Assembly: GCA_036677685.1 (NCBI GenBank)
Contig: JAVBWA010000010.1
Span: 1 to 64,000 of the forward strand
Direction of reading: 5' to 3'
Length of the DNA stretch: 64,000 nt
From: JAQUBU01 sp036677685
Lineage (GTDB): Bacteria; Bacillota; Syntrophomonadia; Syntrophomonadales; Syntrophomonadaceae
Within the stretch, counting starts at the first letter, position 1. Each line of letters starts with the position of its first letter. Below are positions 42,501 to 49,877 of this stretch, piece after piece. Position numbers and translations under genes: made by a program. The notes below the pieces were generated by a model. The model made no database searches. It saw only the letters and a program-made list of their open reading frames with translations, and was not told the origin of the DNA.

Positions 42501-45042
42501 GGGTAGTGGAACTCTGGCCTAAATCCGGTCCCAGGCCTACATAGGCATAGCCCCAGGTCCACAGGGTTCCATCATCTGCCAGAGCCAGACACTGGCTTCC
42601 TTCAACTGAGATCTGTACGATTCTGCTCAGTCCCTCAATCTGTACCACAGGCAAACTGCTGCTTCCCGTACCCAGTTGTCCATAATAACTGCGGCCCCAG
42701 GCCCAGACCGTACCGTCTTTTTTAAGAGCCAAATCAACTTCCTGGCCTGCAGCTATGTCCGCAACATTACTGAGACTGCTGATTTGTATAGGTGTATAGC
42801 TGTTTTGTGTAGTTCCGTCTCCCAGTTGCCCGTAATTGTTCTGGCCCCAGGCCCAGACTGTTCCATCATCCTTCAATACCAGGGAATGGGTACTCCCGGC
42901 TGAAGTTTTTACTATCTGAGTCAAGCCTTGAACCTGACTGGGAGTAGAGTTGTTTTGATTAGTTCCGTTCCCCAGTTGCCCGTAATTGTTCTGGCCCCAA
43001 CTCCAGACTGTACCATCTTCTTTCAAGGCCAGGACATGCTGCATGCTGGATACTGATTTTACCCCAGCAAACCCCGGTATTTTGGCTGGTGATGTTCCGT
43101 TGCTTCTGCCCAGTTGCCCGGAAGAATTAGTGCCCCAGGTCCACACATTGCCATTATCATCTACGAAAACGCTATGTTCATAAATGCCCAGCCGGGATGG
43201 AGCCCGGCTTCCGGGCCAGGTTTTAAATTCCCAGGAATAGATTTTTCCCAGAGTACTTCCTTCGTTGCAGGTAATATCCGCAGCCAGTTCGATGATATAC
43301 TCAGTATTCTCCTCCAGGCTGCTGCTCAAATTGAATTCCAGCCGCCGGATTTTTTCGGGGACATTCTGTTTGGTATAGGTAAAGTCGCCCAGCGTAATAA
43401 CATCGGTAAATACGGCATCAAACTCGGCCTGGCTTAAATTCCCCCTGTCGAGTGGAATCTCTGCTTCAGTATTTTTGTTTTTAAGGCGGATCTTCTGTAG
43501 GGTTGCCACCAGATTCTGATCCAGCCCTTTATCAAAATCCCAGCAAAAATAAACCTGCGCTCCATATACAAAATTGTTCACCCGGTTGTATAATCGCTCA
43601 TCAGAATAAGTTATATTGGTGGATACAGGAGTAGTGAGATTAAAATCAAATCCACCTCCTGCGGTAGGACTCCAGGGCGGAGTTGTTACTGTTAAAGCCG
43701 GTCCGTCAGTGCTTTGGTTGGCAGCTGAATCATAGGCTTCAACCCTGAAGCTGTATTCTGTATTTTGAGACAATCCAGTAATATTGCAGCTTGTACTTCC
43801 ATGTATATTTTCCTGCAATGAACCGTTCTGGTAAACATAGTAACCTACAACTCCAATATTATCATTGGCTCCAGTCCACTCCAGAGTAAGGCTCTCAGCA
43901 GCCAGATTGGAATAAGTCAGAGTGCCGTCCTGCCAGGTTGGCACAGTTATATCGGCCATAGTCTGTACAGTTGTACCGGGGCCGTTTTCCGACCAGTTAC
44001 CGCACTCATCACCGGCTTCAACTTTGAACGTGTATTCGGTACCAATCGTCAGACCGCTTACAGTATACGTTAAAGTATCGCCATAGACTGTACCCAGGAC
44101 AGTGTCGCCCTGAAATACTTTGTAATCTGTTACCTGATAATTGTCATTCGCTGGCGTCCAGTTAAGGGTCAGGTAATTATCTCCTACAGTAGGAGTACTT
44201 AATGAAGAACCCGGCGGCCAGGTTGGGGCTTCAGCATCATGGGCTGGAGTTCTACACGTTTTGCTCAGAGCTTCGCTGTAGTTACCTGCCACATCTATGG
44301 CTTTGACTGCAAAGGTATATTCCGTATCAGAGGCAAGCCCGGTTACGGTATAACTCAGGGTATTTTCATCTACTATCGCCAATGCAACTGTTTCCTGGTA
44401 CACTGTATACCCGATTACAGCCGTGTTATCCTGGGCCTCCGGCCACTGCAGCACTACTCTTGTAGGTGTTGCGGCAGCGCTTAAATTGCTACCCTCAGGC
44501 CAAGTGGGTGCCTCTGACTCAGCAGAACCCTGGGTAGTAAAATTCCAGGAATATGTTTTCCCCAGAGTACTTCCGTTATTGGCCTGGAAATTAGGTCCCA
44601 ATGAAATTACATAATCGGTGCCTGACAGCAGGGTTGTACTGGTTAGGATCAGCTCAACTAGGCGCGCACCGCTAGGGCTTTTAGTATACAGGAAGTCTTC
44701 AGTGCCCATATATACTCCATCAAAAGGTCTAGTGATGGTTTTTGCCAACTGAACAGCTTGTCCCGTATATTTTTCAACAAGGGTTATCTGCTCAAGATTA
44801 TTCACAAATGTAGTATCCATTCCATTGGAAAAATTCCAGCTGAAATGAACGTTCGCCGGATCTACGAGATCACTTATTTGATACTGTACACTCTCATCAC
44901 TGCTGATTAAGGTAGCTGTCGGTGCAAAACTGTCAACGGTTATCCCGTAAGCTGGTGGCACACCTATTGCCAGTGAAGACAGCAACATAAATAAAGTCAG
45001 CGTAACCGCCATAATGCTGCGTCTTTTGGAGTTGTAATTCAT
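39505..45042 (-). CDS. Giant secreted protein with two seven-repeat RCC1 propellers
   Basis: An 1845-residue exported protein: signal peptide (1-33); local Ig module (FSWNFSNGMDTTFVNNL, about 38-168); three FN3 domains (about 178-455); a second Ig module (FCWDFDKGLDQNL, about 470-605); seven RCC1 repeats (about 615-955, roughly 42180-43200); FN3 (about 965-1050); a third Ig module (FCWSLDNGIDKNL); seven more RCC1 repeats (about 1200-1545, roughly 40400-41440); FN3; a chitobiase C-terminal-like domain (IYYTLDGSTPT); and a short beta-rich tail. Each RCC1 unit is about 49 residues around LALKEDGTVWAWG and GQLGDG, and seven units fit a closed seven-bladed propeller. There is no SLH or other anchor, so it may be released or held by other proteins. 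Confidence 0.92.
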   Translation of the reverse strand: MNYNSKRRSIMAVTLTLFMLLSSLAIGVPPAYGITVDSFAPTATLISSDESVQYQISDLVDPANVHFSWNFSNGMDTTFVNNLEQITLVEKYTGQAVQLAKTITRPFDGVYMGTEDFLYTKSPSGARLVELILTSTTLLSGTDYVISLGPNFQANNGSTLGKTYSWNFTTQGSAESEAPTWPEGSNLSAAATPTRVVLQWPEAQDNTAVIGYTVYQETVALAIVDENTLSYTVTGLASDTEYTFAVKAIDVAGNYSEALSKTCRTPAHDAEAPTWPPGSSLSTPTVGDNYLTLNWTPANDNYQVTDYKVFQGDTVLGTVYGDTLTYTVSGLTIGTEYTFKVEAGDECGNWSENGPGTTVQTMADITVPTWQDGTLTYSNLAAESLTLEWTGANDNIGVVGYYVYQNGSLQENIHGSTSCNITGLSQNTEYSFRVEAYDSAANQSTDGPALTVTTPPWSPTAGGGFDFNLTTPVSTNITYSDERLYNRVNNFVYGAQVYFCWDFDKGLDQNLVATLQKIRLKNKNTEAEIPLDRGNLSQAEFDAVFTDVITLGDFTYTKQNVPEKIRRLEFNLSSSLEENTEYIIELAADITCNEGSTLGKIYSWEFKTWPGSRAPSRLGIYEHSVFVDDNGNVWTWGTNSSGQLGRSNGTSPAKIPGFAGVKSVSSMQHVLALKEDGTVWSWGQNNYGQLGNGTNQNNSTPSQVQGLTQIVKTSAGSTHSLVLKDDGTVWAWGQNNYGQLGDGTTQNSYTPIQISSLSNVADIAAGQEVDLALKKDGTVWAWGRSYYGQLGTGSSSLPVVQIEGLSRIVQISVEGSQCLALADDGTLWTWGYAYVGLGPDLGQSSTTPLKVEGISGIKAIAGGSNFSMVLKDDGSVWTWGRGDDGQLGNGSTGLSASLVQVSGLSGVVEIEGNKTSAMALKDDGTLWTWGKNNAGQLGDGTTTNSAVPVQVPYDFNDLSAPEWPQGSELTADISFDSMDLSWTPTAEDTLAYTLLVDGTAVADIGYGTSSYQLTGLTSDTEYTIKIEAYDKNGNISNDGPLLTVSTSLNPNTDMGFTFMPQSTNISYDETAVHNQVDAFVYDNISFCWSLDNGIDKNLVANLQKITIKNKATGTELTVDRGNLTQAEVDAQFVNVITMGDFTYTKTDDIRQLVLNPGISLEQGAEYVLELAAGFTWNNGGTLSRTYTWDFKPWPGLSQPAASFSSGNYHSTYIDDGGNIRTWGYYRYGLLGDGSSASRSIPASLEGISGFKAISAGGYHTLALKEDGTIWAWGRNNYGQLGIDSTADSAVPVQVPGLSTIADLTTGSYHSAVLKEDGTVWTWGRNSNGQLGDGSTNNQLLPVQVSGLNHVVAIAAGGYHTLALKEDGTVWAWGRNSNGQLGDGTNDSSLVPVQVRNLSDVTVIGSGFYHSLALKSDGRVWAWGRNNYGQLGDGTNDDSLVPVQVSDLTGVRDVAGGNFHSLALKDDGTVWAWGYNNNGQLGDGSTTDRTVPVQVSGLTEVSEIAAGYYHNNAMKNDGTLWSWGDNNYGQLGDGTNDDQSVPVQVLLDTPDTVAPTWTEGTLTESDVTQTELTLIWSGASDDTAVTDYRVYQEDSLIATVNNASTWGVTGLSAGTSYTFKVEAGDAAGNWSSDGPSRTIQTAAADPETVATPAASPGSGELVAGTLVTLTTTTDGATIYYTLDGSTPTASSTTYSGPFAISSPVTVKAIAVKTGMTDSGVLSAAYTIQEGSILISAYSVAPAADAAYTSGETADGINTMTVNPGYSGETNFTVNVSPVTAHAGSEKAVFVQLRNGQQANMQTVEADFDTVNTASASFDVQPGDLVKVLIVDDLYTTTDTISTVLEQ

Positions 45043-45107
45043 ATGTATTTTCCCCTCCCATCTTCTTCCTCTCTAAAAACTTGCGATTTTACGAGCTTAA
45101 CTCATAA

Positions 45108-45143
45108 TTACTAAAATAGTCCATATAACTCCTATTTTAGTAA
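45108..45143 (-). promoter_or_regulatory. Perfect 12-bp hairpin in the leader of the RCC1 gene
   Basis: TTACTAAAATAG (45108-45119) pairs with CTATTTTAGTAA (45132-45143) around a 12-nt loop, 66 bp upstream of the start codon. It is AT-rich and lacks a T-tract, so it could be a protein operator as well as an RNA hairpin. Confidence 0.45.
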
Positions 45144-45241
45144 GCATAAATAGCCGCTCTCCATGGATAAAGCCTCCTGCTTTGCCCTAAGCAGAAAAGT
45201 GTTACCCTCCTTTCCTTCTCTTTTCCCTTTGTTTAATAAAG

Positions 45242-45274
45242 CCCAAAAAACCCGGCCTAAAGCAGTTCCGGGTT
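45242..45274 (-). terminator. Terminator within the long leader of the RCC1 gene
   Basis: Minus-strand AACCCGG (45274-45268) and CCGGGTT (45255-45249) enclose a 12-nt loop and are followed by TTTTGGGC. It lies 200 bp before the RCC1 start codon with no gene upstream on this strand, so it must end either a small RNA or an attenuated leader. Confidence 0.75.
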
Positions 45275-45480
45275 AAGATGACTATTGGAGCTAGTCACCG
45301 CAGCCAGTTAAACAGAAAAGGCGATCTGCGCAAAGCAGTCGCCCTTTATCTAGCCGGTTTAGCTTCTCCTTTCCACAGTGGGGGGCATACCGGTTTCCCG
45401 GTATACCGTAACGTCCTGAAAACCATGGAATAAAAAACCTTAGGTCGTCAGGTTCGGAGCATATTTAATTTTTGTTTGGA
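45275..45480 (-). ncRNA. Candidate structured leader/small RNA upstream of the RCC1 gene
   Basis: Minus-strand reading shows successive hairpins before the terminator: GGTATACCGG-GAAA-CCGGTATGCC (a 10-bp stem with one G-T pair and a GNRA tetraloop), a long rod around GGGCGACTGC...GCAGATCGCC, and GACTA...TAGTC. This hairpin-hairpin-terminator layout is that of a riboswitch or small RNA. I checked it by eye against common riboswitch cores and recognised none. A segment on the plus strand (45326-45350, CTGCGCAAAGCAG...CTTTATC) resembles one on the minus strand at 45165-45194. Confidence 0.4.
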
Positions 45481-45485
45481 CTCTT

Positions 45486-45677
45486 AAGCATCGGAAGAAA
45501 CTGCGCAGCAGTTTCAACACAATTTGATCATTCCCGAAGGGAATCAATATAAGTGGTCCCCGTAGGGGGCAACACACCGCTGCAACGAGGCGGGGAATTA
45601 CAACCCGTCGCCTGTTTTATTATTAATAGGAACCCGACCGCTTAAAGAAGTGGGGGGCATCTTTTCGCCTCGTTATA
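45486..45677 (+). repeat. Dispersed hairpin-rich element, family 1 (full copy)
   Basis: About 192 bp with the same ends and hairpins as the copy at 14841, in the gap between the RCC1 gene and the divergent regulator. The rest of this gap (45678-45985) has an inverted GGGATAC/GTATCCC pair (about 45714-45789) and a small weak reading frame that I do not accept as a gene. Confidence 0.9.
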
Positions 45678-45985
45678 CTCGTCCTTTTACTTCTCCCTAC
45701 GCACCCATGAGTTGGGATACCATAGCTTCATGCAATAGGTAATCTATCGCAAAGAGCAAAGTCTTTGTACGCTGTATTTTGTATCCCTTTTAAATCGACG
45801 TTGGTAGTTGTTTTCCTCCTCAAGAATATCATTATAGGCATATGCGTTTATGCCTTTAGGCATTTTCTTATAACATAGCATAAAATGATAAAAATCAACA
45901 TATAATATTATTATTTTTCGCATCTTTTTTTGTAATATTGTGTCTAACTGTGTCGATAACATAGTGATTCTATTCACATTAATCA

Positions 45986-46014
45986 TTGTTTATTTTCCAA
46001 AGTCGTGGCATAAT
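45986..46014 (+). promoter_or_regulatory. Promoter of the HTH-Ig regulator
   Basis: TTGTTT (45986-45991), 17 bp, CATAAT (46009-46014), about 25 bp before the ATG at 46040. The -10 matches at five of six positions, the -35 at three. Confidence 0.5.
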
Positions 46015-46039
46015 CGTTACTATGGAGGTGTCCACATTC

Positions 46040-47158
46040 ATGGACTTTGGGAGTCGTTTGAAAGAACTCAGGGAAGGTCGGAAGCTTTCAGCATCAAAAC
46101 TGTCCAAACAATCTGGCTTGAGCCAGTCGTTTATCTGGAGAATTGAATCGGGAGAAAAGCAGCCCACCCTTGAGACCTTGAGGAAATTGTCCCAGGGGCT
46201 GGGGATGAGTTTAGGAGAATTGCTTGGTCAAGACTTGATGAATAAACCCCAATCGTCAAAAATCAACCGCATCACCAGCAATATTCGAAAACTGCCGCCC
46301 GAACAGGTGGATGCGCTTGATTTATTTATCGCCTCATTAAGCAATGAACACGGGTCTGGTGAGCACTCGTTAGCCTTAAAGGCGATTAACCTTAACTACT
46401 CTGAACAGGATGATTTTGAAATAGAGCTGGTCTTCTCTGCCAATGTCGCCGCAGTTATGGAGCACCGAATACCGGACGGTATGAAGAGAAATTTGGAGTG
46501 TTTCCATCTGTTTGACGAGAGAATGAAAGAAGTGCCTGTCGATGTCATACCCGGAAACAAGCGAATGTATGGTCAAAAGGCCGGAAGGACTTTTATTGTC
46601 AGGCCTCTTTCCCCGCTTACTGACGGAAGGGCATATAAGATTTTCATATCCAAACTTCTGCAGGCCAATAACTACAGTTATCTGAAGGAAGACCATTCGG
46701 TGCTGTTTTCAACACATGAAGTAATGGATATCACACCCTTTAACCAGGAATTATGCAGTTCATATCTGGCATTGATACTTAGCCGCAGCAATATCGCGAC
46801 CGGTGCTGAAAGTATTAAGGTTGATACAGATATCAAGCTGACCTTTTCCAACAATGTCATTAGAAGCGAGGTGCGGGACCACAATCTGCAGTGCTTCTCT
46901 TTGGAAAGCAGTAAGAAGCAGCCCATCGACATAGACGTTATTATGGCGGAACCGAATGACAATACCGAAAGGCAAAAGGAGATCATTATCCATCCCCGGC
47001 AGGACCTGCAAAGCAATACGGTCTATGTCCTGACCATCAGCGAAAACCTTCAGGGCAGCAATCAAAAGCGCTTGGGAATGGACAAAATTATTACCTTCAC
47101 CACTGCTGCTGCTGACAAAACCGGTGCCGGTGAACAAGAAGGGTTGTCAATTGCTTAA
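46040..47158 (+). CDS. XRE-type DNA-binding protein fused to two surface-type Ig domains
   Basis: A 372-residue protein. Residues 4-60 are a Cro/XRE helix-turn-helix (GSRLKELREGRKLSASKLSK, then GLSQSFIWRIESGEKQPTLE). After a short linker, about 105-230 is an Ig-like domain (ELVFSANVAAVME, PDGMKRNLECFHLF). About 250-355 is a Big_5 domain with DIKLTFSNNVIRSEV, NLQCFSLE and QDLQSNTVYVLTISENL, ending ITFTTA. The second is a clear relative of the exported Ig domains at 29208 and 30241. No signal peptide or membrane helix is present. The ATG at 46040 lies 9 nt after GGAGGTG; an in-frame codon at 45986 would sit inside the promoter. It is transcribed away from the surface-protein cluster. Regulation of that cluster through Ig-Ig contact or ligand binding is inferred. 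Confidence 0.9.
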   Translation: MDFGSRLKELREGRKLSASKLSKQSGLSQSFIWRIESGEKQPTLETLRKLSQGLGMSLGELLGQDLMNKPQSSKINRITSNIRKLPPEQVDALDLFIASLSNEHGSGEHSLALKAINLNYSEQDDFEIELVFSANVAAVMEHRIPDGMKRNLECFHLFDERMKEVPVDVIPGNKRMYGQKAGRTFIVRPLSPLTDGRAYKIFISKLLQANNYSYLKEDHSVLFSTHEVMDITPFNQELCSSYLALILSRSNIATGAESIKVDTDIKLTFSNNVIRSEVRDHNLQCFSLESSKKQPIDIDVIMAEPNDNTERQKEIIIHPRQDLQSNTVYVLTISENLQGSNQKRLGMDKIITFTTAAADKTGAGEQEGLSIA

Positions 47159-47230
47159 AAGGGAAGCTGCATAAATAAGGATGCTATAAATATTATTATT
47201 TAGGATCCCTAATAAATCCCAAATGTTTTG

Positions 47231-47262
47231 ATACAGAGCCTGCAAGCTCTGTATTTTCGTTT
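47231..47262 (+). terminator. Terminator of the HTH-Ig regulator gene
   Basis: ATACAGAGC (47231-47239) pairs with GCTCTGTAT (47246-47254) around a 6-nt loop and is followed by TTTCGTTTC, 73 bp after the stop codon. The following 180 bp up to the PadR promoter show nothing recognisable. Confidence 0.85.
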
Positions 47263-47441
47263 CTTATGTCAGAGTAAGAACGTTTTAGCCCTACGGTTCT
47301 ACTCAATTAAGATAAGAACCCATCCATTAAGACTGGCCGCTAATTTTTCTTGACTTCCTTCCTAAGTTGGGCAATTCAAGCGTTTACAAATTCTGCCCAC
47401 TCACATCTCACCCAGCCGATTAAATCTTCCTGCTAATTCGG

Positions 47442-47478
47442 TTGACAGCATATACTATACAAGTTATATAATACAAGT
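47442..47478 (+). promoter_or_regulatory. Promoter and candidate operator of the PadR gene
   Basis: TTGACA (47442-47447) is a perfect -35, followed after 17 bp by TATATA (47465-47470) or after 19 bp by TATAAT (47467-47472). ATACAAGT occurs twice, at 47457-47464 and 47471-47478, exactly 14 bp apart and flanking the -10, which would suit an autoregulatory operator. Confidence 0.65.
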
Positions 47479-47509
47479 ATCATAAAAAACAACTGCAGGG
47501 GGTGTAAAA

Positions 47510-48079
47510 TTGTCACTTCAATATGCAATTATGGGGTTGCTTTCCTACAAACCTATGAGTGGCTATGATTTAAAAAATGTATTCGACAAATCGATCAACT
47601 TCTTCTGGTCAGCGCAATTAAGTCAAATCTATCGTGATCTCGGCAACCTGGAAGCAAAGGGTTATGTTTCGGCAATTGTTGAAGCTCAAGAGAAACGTCC
47701 TGATCGCAAGGTGTACAGCATCACAGCGGAAGGCAGGCAATCATTTCAGCAGTGGCTGGAGAAGTTCCCCCCTAACTTGACGGTCCCGCTTCGCGATGAA
47801 TTTGTTGTGCATGTATTCTTTGGTTCGCAAATATCAACCGAAGAACTGCAATACCAATTTAGGAAATTGATTAAAGAGCAAAACGAGATAATCGCCAGTT
47901 ACCAGCTCATAGAGATTGCCATTGAAGAATATAGCCAAGCTTTAGCTTCTCCTGAAGAATCTTTGTACTGGCGATTAACCTTGAAAAGGGGTTTTATAAT
48001 GGCCGAAGCGTCCATACGCTGGGCCGAACAATGTATTGAAGTATTAAACATGCATATATCAAAGCAAGTCGAGTGTTAG
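47510..48079 (+). CDS. PadR-family transcriptional regulator
   Basis: A 189-residue regulator: N-terminal winged helix (about 1-80) with ILGLL-like AIMGLLSYKPMSGYDL, FFWSAQLSQIYRDLGNLEAK and DRKVYSITAEG, then a C-terminal helical dimerisation domain (PadR C-terminal domain, about 90-180). Such proteins usually repress a neighbouring efflux or stress gene and respond to small aromatic or lipophilic compounds. The TTG start at 47510 lies 5 nt after GGGGGTG. The Fe-S protein gene follows on the same strand 88 bp later and is the natural candidate target, which is inference. Confidence 0.92.
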   Translation: MSLQYAIMGLLSYKPMSGYDLKNVFDKSINFFWSAQLSQIYRDLGNLEAKGYVSAIVEAQEKRPDRKVYSITAEGRQSFQQWLEKFPPNLTVPLRDEFVVHVFFGSQISTEELQYQFRKLIKEQNEIIASYQLIEIAIEEYSQALASPEESLYWRLTLKRGFIMAEASIRWAEQCIEVLNMHISKQVEC

Positions 48080-48167
48080 CAAGCAAATCTCTTTAACGGG
48101 GTCGGATGGAAGATCCGGGTATTGTTTATGCGTTAAGGATCACTTAGATTTCTAAGGAGGGGAAAAT

Positions 48168-49172
48168 ATGAGTAAAGGTTATCGCAGATTCTCATGGATC
48201 ACTGACATTCCCGGGTTAAAAACCTCAATTGGTGATATGCTGGGAATCGGCTTTCCCAAACAGCCCAAACTATACCCGGCTATAACTTCTCAAGATGATT
48301 TCGCCAAATACGATGAAGACTGGTTTAAATATACTATTGAGCAAAAAGTCCTTAATCATCCGGCAAACACTCTGGAATACCCCTTTACCGGAGAGAGAAT
48401 ATTTGATAAGCCAATAATAGGGTTTGTTCGGGGTGATGATCCTATCTTCTATGAATTCAAAAAAATCATTGGCCCCCACCACTTTACCCCGGAAGAAATA
48501 ATGGCATGGCAAGCCCGCAACAACAACCTCAAACCACCTCCAGCCGCAGACCTTGCTGTTGTATCATTTATCCTTCCTATAAATAAAAGAACCCGGGATG
48601 AGAACAAATCGCAAGTCGACTGGACTTCAGAAAGATGGGCGCAAACGAGGCGGTCCGGCGAAATTTTCAGCCAAACCATGGTGCAGGAAATAGTCGCCTT
48701 GCTTATGCAGCGCGGAATTTTAGCGGTTGCCCCCGATATGACTCCCATGTTCCATTTTAAGAAATATCCTGGCTTGGGATGGACATCGCCCTGGTCGCAT
48801 CGTCATATCGCTTATGCGGCAGGACTTGGAAGCTTTGGCAAGCATAATTTGCTAATTACCGAAAAAGGCTCGGCCCACCGATGCGGAAGCTTTGCCGTGA
48901 ATTTAAATCTCCAGCCTGACCGGGTAAGAAACCCGGATATCCATGCTCATTGCCTTCAATATCAGGGTATTGATTGCTTAAAATGCCAGGCAAGATGTCC
49001 AGTTGATGGAATATCTCCAACTGGACATGACAAGGACATATGCGGTAAAAGAGTAATCAGTTCTATGAAGTATTGCAACCGGCATTACCATATTTTTATT
49101 TACGGGTGTGGACTCTGTTCCACCAGTACTCCTTGTGAATCAGAGATTCCCAAGGCTTTGCAGCAGCGCTAA
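48168..49172 (+). CDS. QueG-like double [4Fe-4S] reductase
   Basis: A 334-residue protein resembling the epoxyqueuosine reductase/reductive-dehalogenase-like group (COG1600-type). The body contains YPGLGWTSPWSHRHIAYAAG and LGSFGKHNLLITEKG, the usual substrate-domain core. Two cluster motifs follow: CLQYQGIDCLKCQARCPVDG and CGLCSTSTPCESEIP. The C-terminal HEAT-like tail of true QueG is absent, so queuosine synthesis is not assured; anaerobes have many such paralogues of unknown substrate. AAGGAGGGG precedes the ATG. It follows the PadR gene and may be controlled by it. Confidence 0.85.
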   Translation: MSKGYRRFSWITDIPGLKTSIGDMLGIGFPKQPKLYPAITSQDDFAKYDEDWFKYTIEQKVLNHPANTLEYPFTGERIFDKPIIGFVRGDDPIFYEFKKIIGPHHFTPEEIMAWQARNNNLKPPPAADLAVVSFILPINKRTRDENKSQVDWTSERWAQTRRSGEIFSQTMVQEIVALLMQRGILAVAPDMTPMFHFKKYPGLGWTSPWSHRHIAYAAGLGSFGKHNLLITEKGSAHRCGSFAVNLNLQPDRVRNPDIHAHCLQYQGIDCLKCQARCPVDGISPTGHDKDICGKRVISSMKYCNRHYHIFIYGCGLCSTSTPCESEIPKALQQR

Positions 49173-49454
49173 ACTTGGACCGGCATTCCCCAGGTATCGT
49201 TATGGTTAGAAGCCTGGTAATGTGGTGGTATTCGAAACAGCTAATGATATTATTAGCTTGGGAAACTCAATGTTAGCCGTCAGTTTTCTACTGGAGTCTA
49301 ATTGGACTATTTAACTAATTATTAAAGATTTGAACGTCAAAGCTTATATAGTAAATACAAGTTGCACTATTATAGTTTTCGCAGTTTTCTCGTGCTGTCT
49401 CGCTTTATTTTCTGCTTATTCTTTGGAAATTTTTCGTTTTATTATTTAACTTTA

Positions 49455-49825
49455 CCCACCCGTTCCACAAGTCTTTATATGCAGCAAGGATAACCCCCAG
49501 CAGGTATTCACTCATATCAACAGACTATGTTAGCCTTCATGCTTTTGTGAATATTGCTAAAGGGTTCATAATAAGAGTCTTTACTGTCTTAAAGAATTCG
49601 TTCCAGGCTGATGAATCTTCTCACCTCACAACCATAACCTGCTTAATATAGGCACAACAAAGTAAGCAACCGGGCTATACGTCCATTCCCATCATTAAAA
49701 GGATGGATACAAAGAAAATCCTTTAAAAAGAAAAGAAACTTTCCTCCTGTGTCCGTATTCTTCAAACAAAAAGAAAGTCCTTGGGTTCTCCCGTATTCTT
49801 CTGCTGTGTTATAATGATGTGGAAA
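49455..49825 (-). pseudogene. Decayed Fic-family gene
   Basis: The minus strand between 49825 and 49679 reads in one frame to the complete Fic catalytic motif HPFNDGNGR (49705-49679), then RIARLLTLLCLY. An in-frame TAA follows at 49645-49643. The same frame goes on as GYGCEVRRFISLERIL, another TAA, and DSKDSYYE. A frameshift leads to YLLGVILAAYKDL near 49515-49477, as in the C-terminus of intact Fic proteins. The N-terminal part and any start codon are missing. Intact members transfer AMP to proteins. The remaining gap (49173-49454) shows nothing recognisable. Confidence 0.85.
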
Positions 49826-49877
49826 TTATTTCTGCAAATTATGAAGATAAGGCTAAGTGAGAGGAGGATGTATATAT

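Noticed and set aside
45275..45480. Cyclic-di-GMP (GEMM) riboswitch, because GCGCAAAGC and TAGCCGGTTTAGC occur on the plus strand
   Set aside because: The fixed GACGCAAAGC core and the GGCAAACC strand are absent and the motif lies on the strand opposite the terminator. Kept only as an unassigned structured region.
45744..45986. 80-residue open frame on the minus strand opposite the HTH-Ig promoter
   Set aside because: Its start lies in the promoter of the divergent gene, it has no good ribosome site, the composition is odd, and it overlaps an inverted repeat. Probably non-coding.
49173..49454. Possible gene between the QueG-like gene and the Fic remnant
   Set aside because: No frame of meaningful length or recognisable motif was found. 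The stretch is AT-rich and seems non-coding.
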